Of a DNA stretch of 64,000 bases, positions 60,478-64,000 are shown one piece after another. Below the pieces are notes generated by a model that saw only the letters and a list, made by a program, of their open reading frames with translations, searched no databases and was not told where the DNA came from. Origin of the DNA: Fulvimarina sp039652615 (GTDB taxonomy: Bacteria > Pseudomonadota > Alphaproteobacteria > Rhizobiales > Rhizobiaceae); the NCBI RefSeq assembly GCF_039652615.1, contig NZ_JBDJAC010000015.1, forward strand, positions 1 to 64,000, in the 5' to 3' direction. The first letter of the stretch is position 1; each line of letters begins with the position of its first letter. The translations under genes and the position numbers were made by a program.

Positions 60478-60851
60478 CTCGCGATGACAAGCAAAGATAA
60501 ACTTTAAATGACAGGGGAACGAGCGATAATCCGGCGCAGTTTCTCTTTCGTCTTCTGCAAAATAGGACGTTGATGACCGCGATGACCTTGTCTTTTCTTC
60601 GCAGCCGCGTTCTTGAACGCACGCCCGAGGTCCCTCAAGAGGCCGAAACGGAGGCAGTCTCGAGCATCCCGGGGCTTCCAGCTGAAACCGAAACACGGCG
60701 CCTCCATCCGTTCTCGCAGCCGAGCGATGTCAGTGCTCTCTACCGCGCGGCCGATGCCGCCGGCGGAGCAACCGCGATGGCCACAAACGACTGAGGCAGT
60801 CGGAGGGTCATCCGCAACGATCCTCCTTGCCTTCAATACCAGTCGGACATC
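60478..60851. other. Region between GDPD and the terminator
   Basis: Apart from the possible 73-codon gene at 60573-60794, nothing else was found. The minus-strand frame at 60504-60836 has no better support. Confidence 0.4.
60573..60794 (+). CDS. Possible small hypothetical protein
   Basis: 73 residues starting MTAMTLSFLRSRVLER, with AGGAC about 6 bases upstream of the ATG. The codons are mostly GC-ending and no low-complexity tract appears, but the family is unknown. It is rich in Glu and Pro, and not a membrane protein. A terminator at 60852-60876 on the same strand supports transcription through it. The alternative is that this is the untranslated end of the GDPD transcript. An overlapping minus-strand frame exists. 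Confidence 0.35.
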   Translation: MTAMTLSFLRSRVLERTPEVPQEAETEAVSSIPGLPAETETRRLHPFSQPSDVSALYRAADAAGGATAMATND

Positions 60852-60876
60852 AGGGGCGCTGTGTGCGCCCCTTTTT
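60852..60876 (+). terminator. Intrinsic terminator
   Basis: AGGGGCGC (60852-60859) pairs with GCGCCCCT (60865-60872), followed by a T run to 60876. It ends transcripts reading from the GDPD side. Confidence 0.88.
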
Positions 60877-61001
60877 CATTTCCGTCGTCAAGGGAAAGCC
60901 ACGGCGCAGGACTTGGTGTTCAGATTGGCCCCCGCGATCGCAAAGCCTGTCGCGAAAGCTTCGGGCCGAACCGTCCTGCACCGTTTCCGGCACCCTCGCC
61001 C

Positions 61002-61892
61002 TTACTCCGCGGCGGCGCGCTTCGGCTGAACTTCCGCCGTGTAGTCCTCGATCAGCTGGCGCGTGATCTCGCCCGGCGTGAAGCGCCAGTCGGCGATCTC
61101 TGCGACCGGCGTCACCTCGGCGGCCGTGCCGCAGATGAAGCATTCGGAGAAACCGGACAGTTCCTCCGGCATGATCGCTCGCTCGATCACCTCGATGCCG
61201 CGACGTTTGGCGAGTCCGATCACCGTTTGGCGGGTGATGCCATTGAGAAAGCAGTCCGGGTCCGGCGTGTGGATGGCACCGTCCTTCACGAAAAAGATGT
61301 TGGCGCCCGTCGCCTCGGCCACCCGGCCGCGCCAGTCGAGCATCATCGCATCGGCATAGCCCTTGGCTTCCGCCGCATGCTTGGAAATCGTGCAGATCAT
61401 GTAGAGGCCGGCGGCCTTGGCGCGCGAGGGCGCCGTCATCGGATCGGGGCGGCGATATTCGGCAAGATCCAGGCGGATGCCCTTCATCCGCTGTTCGGGA
61501 TCGAAATAGCTCGGCCAGAGCCAGGCGGCGATGGCGACGTTGATTGTGTTCTTCTGGGCTGAAACGCCCATCATCTCGGACCCACGCCATGCGATGGGCC
61601 GGATATAGGCATCGGTGAAGCCCTGGCGCTTCAGAAGCTCATTCGTCGCCGCATCCAGCTCGTCCGCACTGTAGGGAACCTTGAACCCGAGGATCCGGCC
61701 GGACTTGATCAGTCGCTCGGTGTGCTCGCGCAGCTTGAACACTTCGCCGCCATAGGCGCGCTCACCTTCGAAGACCGAGCTCGCATAGTGTAGACCATGG
61801 GTCAGAACGTGGATCTTGGCGTCCTTCCACGGCACGAACGTGCCGTTCATCCAGATTTCGCCTTCGAGCTGATCGAACGGAACACTGCTCAT
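61002..61892 (-). CDS. ilvE: Branched-chain amino acid aminotransferase
   Basis: 296 residues from ATG 61892, with AAGGA upstream. It makes and breaks down Leu, Ile and Val with PLP. The fold-IV class motifs are clear: IHVLTHGLHYASSVFEGERAY (about 27-47), the PLP Lys at K159 in SRAKAAGLYM, and GRVAEATGANIFFVKDG and TPDPDCFLNGITRQTVI further on. The upstream gene reads the other way (MarR-type). The sequence between them, 61893-62166, is the shared promoter region and holds a GCCCCTTTC/GGGGGGC hairpin-like repeat at 61979-61995. Confidence 0.93.
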   Translation of the reverse strand: MSSVPFDQLEGEIWMNGTFVPWKDAKIHVLTHGLHYASSVFEGERAYGGEVFKLREHTERLIKSGRILGFKVPYSADELDAATNELLKRQGFTDAYIRPIAWRGSEMMGVSAQKNTINVAIAAWLWPSYFDPEQRMKGIRLDLAEYRRPDPMTAPSRAKAAGLYMICTISKHAAEAKGYADAMMLDWRGRVAEATGANIFFVKDGAIHTPDPDCFLNGITRQTVIGLAKRRGIEVIERAIMPEELSGFSECFICGTAAEVTPVAEIADWRFTPGEITRQLIEDYTAEVQPKRAAAE

Positions 61893-62166
61893 GGTCTGAT
61901 GTCCTTCCGGCGCCGGATACAGGAGTGGGGCGCGAGTAAAAATCGAATGCGTCTCGGTTGAATTCAGTCTCGAAACCGCCCCTTTCAAGGGGGGCTCGGC
62001 CTGTCCGATGGCGGATGCGCGAGGCCCACCCTATTTCGGCTTATACCGACCGGGCGAACCACACTGGGCCCGTCATCATCGTCTCGACACCGTGCGGGCC
62101 CATGGTGACCACGCAGTTTTCAACATCTGCGCAGTTGTGTAACGTGGACCGAAAAATGCGTCAATA

Positions 62167-62727
62167 GTGCTGACCTATTTCATGAACAAATCTGTTGCAG
62201 ATGGATCAAAGCTTGAGCAAGCGGAGCTGATCGTCTCCGAGCCGCTGGAAACGCTCGGCGAGGTGGATTTTCGTTTCATCGAGCTGATGTTCTTCGCCTA
62301 TCGCCAGTTCACGGCGGATGCGGACGCGATCCTTGCCTCCTACGGCTTCGGCCGGGCCCACCACCGGATCCTGCACTTCGTCAACCGCTCTCCGGGGATC
62401 ACCATCGCCGAACTGCTGGAACTCCTGAAGATCACCAAACAGTCCCTCTCGCGGGTGCTGCGCCAGCTGATCGACGAAGGTTTCGTCGCCCAGTTGCCGG
62501 GCGAGGAGGATCGCCGCCAGCGCCGGCTCTACCCGACGCCGAAGGGCCGGGACCTCACCCTCGAACTCTCGCGCCAGCAGTCGAAGCGCCTCGACGCGGC
62601 CATCGCGAAGATCGGACCGGACGGCGTTGGCGCCGTCGCCCATTTCCTTGCCCATCTCGGCGCAAGCGAGCCACCGGCCCGCAACTGGCTCGAGAGCCGC
62701 GTTTGGAACGAAGGACCCATCGAATGA
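62167..62727 (+). CDS. MarR-family transcriptional regulator (PetP-like)
   Basis: 186 residues from GTG 62167; an ATG at 62182 would give 181 and is equally possible. The MarR winged helix is visible at about 62-125 (AHHRILHFVNRSPGITIAELLELLKITKQSLSRVLRQLIDEGFVAQ, then EDRRQRRLYPT). Its stop overlaps the start of the response regulator gene (ATGA), and the ilvE gene is divergent. This MarR plus OmpR-type pairing matches the petP-petR arrangement described in Rhodobacter, on which the name rests. Confidence 0.86.
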   Translation: MLTYFMNKSVADGSKLEQAELIVSEPLETLGEVDFRFIELMFFAYRQFTADADAILASYGFGRAHHRILHFVNRSPGITIAELLELLKITKQSLSRVLRQLIDEGFVAQLPGEEDRRQRRLYPTPKGRDLTLELSRQQSKRLDAAIAKIGPDGVGAVAHFLAHLGASEPPARNWLESRVWNEGPIE

Positions 62728-63440
62728 GCGAAGCACCCACGGCAGAGCGCGACATCCTTGACGACAGCGCGCCCCATATCCTCATCGTGGACGACGATCG
62801 CCGCATCCGTTCGCTGCTCTCGCGATTTCTCTCCGAGAAGCGCTTCCGCGTCTCGACCGCCTCCGATGCGGCCGGAGCCCGCCGCATCCTCGAAGGGCTC
62901 GATTTCGACCTGATGATCGTCGATGTCATGATGCCCGGCGAAAACGGCCTCGACCTCGTGCGCTCCCTGCGCGAGACGCGGGACTGCCCGATCCTCATGC
63001 TCACGGCCCGTTCGGAAATCGATTCCCGCATCGAGGGCCTCGAGGCCGGGGTCGACGACTATCTCGCCAAACCCTTCGATCCGCGCGAGCTTCTGCTGCG
63101 GCTCAACAACATTCTGAAGCGCGGGGTCAGTCAGGCGCCGGTCGCGATCGAGACCGTCTGTTTCGGGCCCTTCGCCTTCAATCTGTCCCGGCGCGAACTC
63201 AAGCGCGGCGGCGAGATCGTGCGCCTGACGGACCGCGAACAGGACATCATGGCGCAATTTGCCGCCAAGCCCGGCGAGACCGTGCCCCGCCTCGATCTTC
63301 TCGGCGAGGAGAACGAGATCGGCGAGCGGACGATCGACGTGCAGATCAACCGGCTGCGGCGCAAGATCGAGGCCGATCCGGGCAATCCGCTCTGGCTGCA
63401 GACCGTGCGCGGCGTCGGCTATCGCCTGAACATCGACTGA
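62724..63440 (+). CDS. OmpR-type response regulator (PetR-like)
   Basis: 238 residues from ATG 62724, overlapping the MarR stop. The receiver domain has acidic residues DDD at 23-25, the phosphoacceptor D67 in MIVDVMMPGENG and Lys in YLAKPFDPREL (about 114-124). The winged-helix output domain (about 145-235) has DREQDIMAQF, RTIDVQINRLRRKIE and RGVGYRLNID, as in OmpR/PhoB. The histidine kinase gene follows 12 bases later. Confidence 0.93.
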   Translation: MSEAPTAERDILDDSAPHILIVDDDRRIRSLLSRFLSEKRFRVSTASDAAGARRILEGLDFDLMIVDVMMPGENGLDLVRSLRETRDCPILMLTARSEIDSRIEGLEAGVDDYLAKPFDPRELLLRLNNILKRGVSQAPVAIETVCFGPFAFNLSRRELKRGGEIVRLTDREQDIMAQFAAKPGETVPRLDLLGEENEIGERTIDVQINRLRRKIEADPGNPLWLQTVRGVGYRLNID

Positions 63441-63452
63441 GGGTTCGTCCCC

Positions 63453-64000
63453 ATGACCTTCATCGAGCGCATGCGCAAAGGCCGAAGCGACACGACGAAC
63501 GCCCTTTCCAAGGCATCGCGCTTCTCGCGGGACTGGTTGCGGCGCTGGCCCGATGTCTGGGGGTGGCGCTGGCTGCGCCGCGTGCCCATCCCCTCGCGCA
63601 TCGACATCTGGCGCGGACCGCTGCGACCCATTCCACGCTTCTTCGCGCGCTACACGCCCAAGAGCCTCTATGCCCGCTCGCTGATCATCATCATCGCGCC
63701 GATGGTCATCCTGCAATGCGTCGTCACCGTCGTCTTCATGGAACGGCACTGGGCCATGGTGACCGAGCGCCTGTCCGAGTCCGTGGTGCGCGACATCGCG
63801 GCGATCGTCGAGATGGTGCAGACCATTCCGGGCGACGAGAGCGATGCGATCGCCATGCGGATCGCCCGGCAGGACCTCGATCTCAACGCCTCGATCATGC
63901 CGCTGGAACCGCTGCCGCCGCCGGCGCCCAAGCCCTTCTTCAACATTCTCGACAGCATTCTTTCCAACGAGATCCGCGACCAGATCGGTCGCCCGTTCTG
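63453..64000 (+). CDS. Sensor histidine kinase, N-terminal part (runs off the window)
   Basis: The frame opens at ATG 63453 with a GAGGG site and is open to the right edge (182 codons). The first 70 residues are basic, with many Trp and Arg, and a membrane segment at about 74-96 (RSLIIIIAPMVILQCVVTVVF) is followed by ERHWAMVTERLSESVVRDIAAIVEMVQ, the start of a periplasmic sensor region typical of OmpR-partner kinases (EnvZ-type). The HAMP, kinase and ATPase domains would lie beyond the window. Confidence 0.85.
   Translation, partial: MTFIERMRKGRSDTTNALSKASRFSRDWLRRWPDVWGWRWLRRVPIPSRIDIWRGPLRPIPRFFARYTPKSLYARSLIIIIAPMVILQCVVTVVFMERHWAMVTERLSESVVRDIAAIVEMVQTIPGDESDAIAMRIARQDLDLNASIMPLEPLPPPAPKPFFNILDSILSNEIRDQIGRPF

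Overview
The window reads as a chromosomal segment of an alphaproteobacterium of the Rhizobiales (Hyphomicrobiales) type, perhaps close to Aurantimonadaceae or Rhizobiaceae. The evidence is a motB-motC-fliK flagellar block, an RpoH2-type heat-shock sigma factor, a CarD-family regulator, a SAM-II riboswitch before metZ, a CtrA-type box before fliF, and a leuS-lptE-holA operon. The DNA is GC-rich and tightly packed, mostly with core housekeeping genes. I saw no rRNA, tRNA or CRISPR array.

Layout. 1-3344 is accessory DNA: the edge of an IS3-family element, then a short Mu-like phage fragment (Mor-type activator, gpT major head protein, gpI protease/scaffold, a probable capsid cement protein and an unknown protein). 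Core genes start at prfC and recO (3604-5961), followed by a thioesterase, an MFS and an EamA exporter, a secreted protein, peptide deformylase, carD and rpoH2 (to 12554). After a roughly 0.9-kb gene-poor stretch come putP and the glycolate oxidase operon glcD-glcE-glcF (13483-20486). Two nuclease-family genes (Uma2 and a NucS-like protein) are spliced into that operon. A stand-alone FtsI-like transpeptidase and an Rrf2 regulator with a TauE/SafE permease lead to a flagellar operon fliF-fliH-like-motB-motC-fliK (24495-31537).

31554-50941 carries nucleotide, sulfur, potassium, polyol, cell-wall, queuosine and acetate genes: a dCTP deaminase, metZ under a SAM-II riboswitch, a second TSUP permease, kup, a mannitol-type dehydrogenase, a GST, a MltB-like lytic transglycosylase, queD-queE, acs, a DUF1761 protein, a YcaQ-like glycosylase, and leuS-lptE-holA. 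50942-64000 carries a DUF1778-GNAT toxin-antitoxin pair, a PLP homeostasis protein, a YgjP-like metallopeptidase, TadE/TadG-like pilus proteins, an SLC13 carrier, a glycerophosphodiesterase, ilvE, and a MarR / OmpR-type regulator / histidine-kinase unit that runs off the right end.

The points most worth following up are: two identical 16-bp parS-like palindromes 6 kb apart (52865-52880 and 58828-58843), which suggest an origin-proximal position; the two nuclease genes translationally coupled inside the glycolate oxidase operon; the isolated capsid-only Mu-like module; a SAM-II aptamer followed by an intrinsic terminator; and several perfect palindromes between 50.9 and 55.0 kb that no gene explains.
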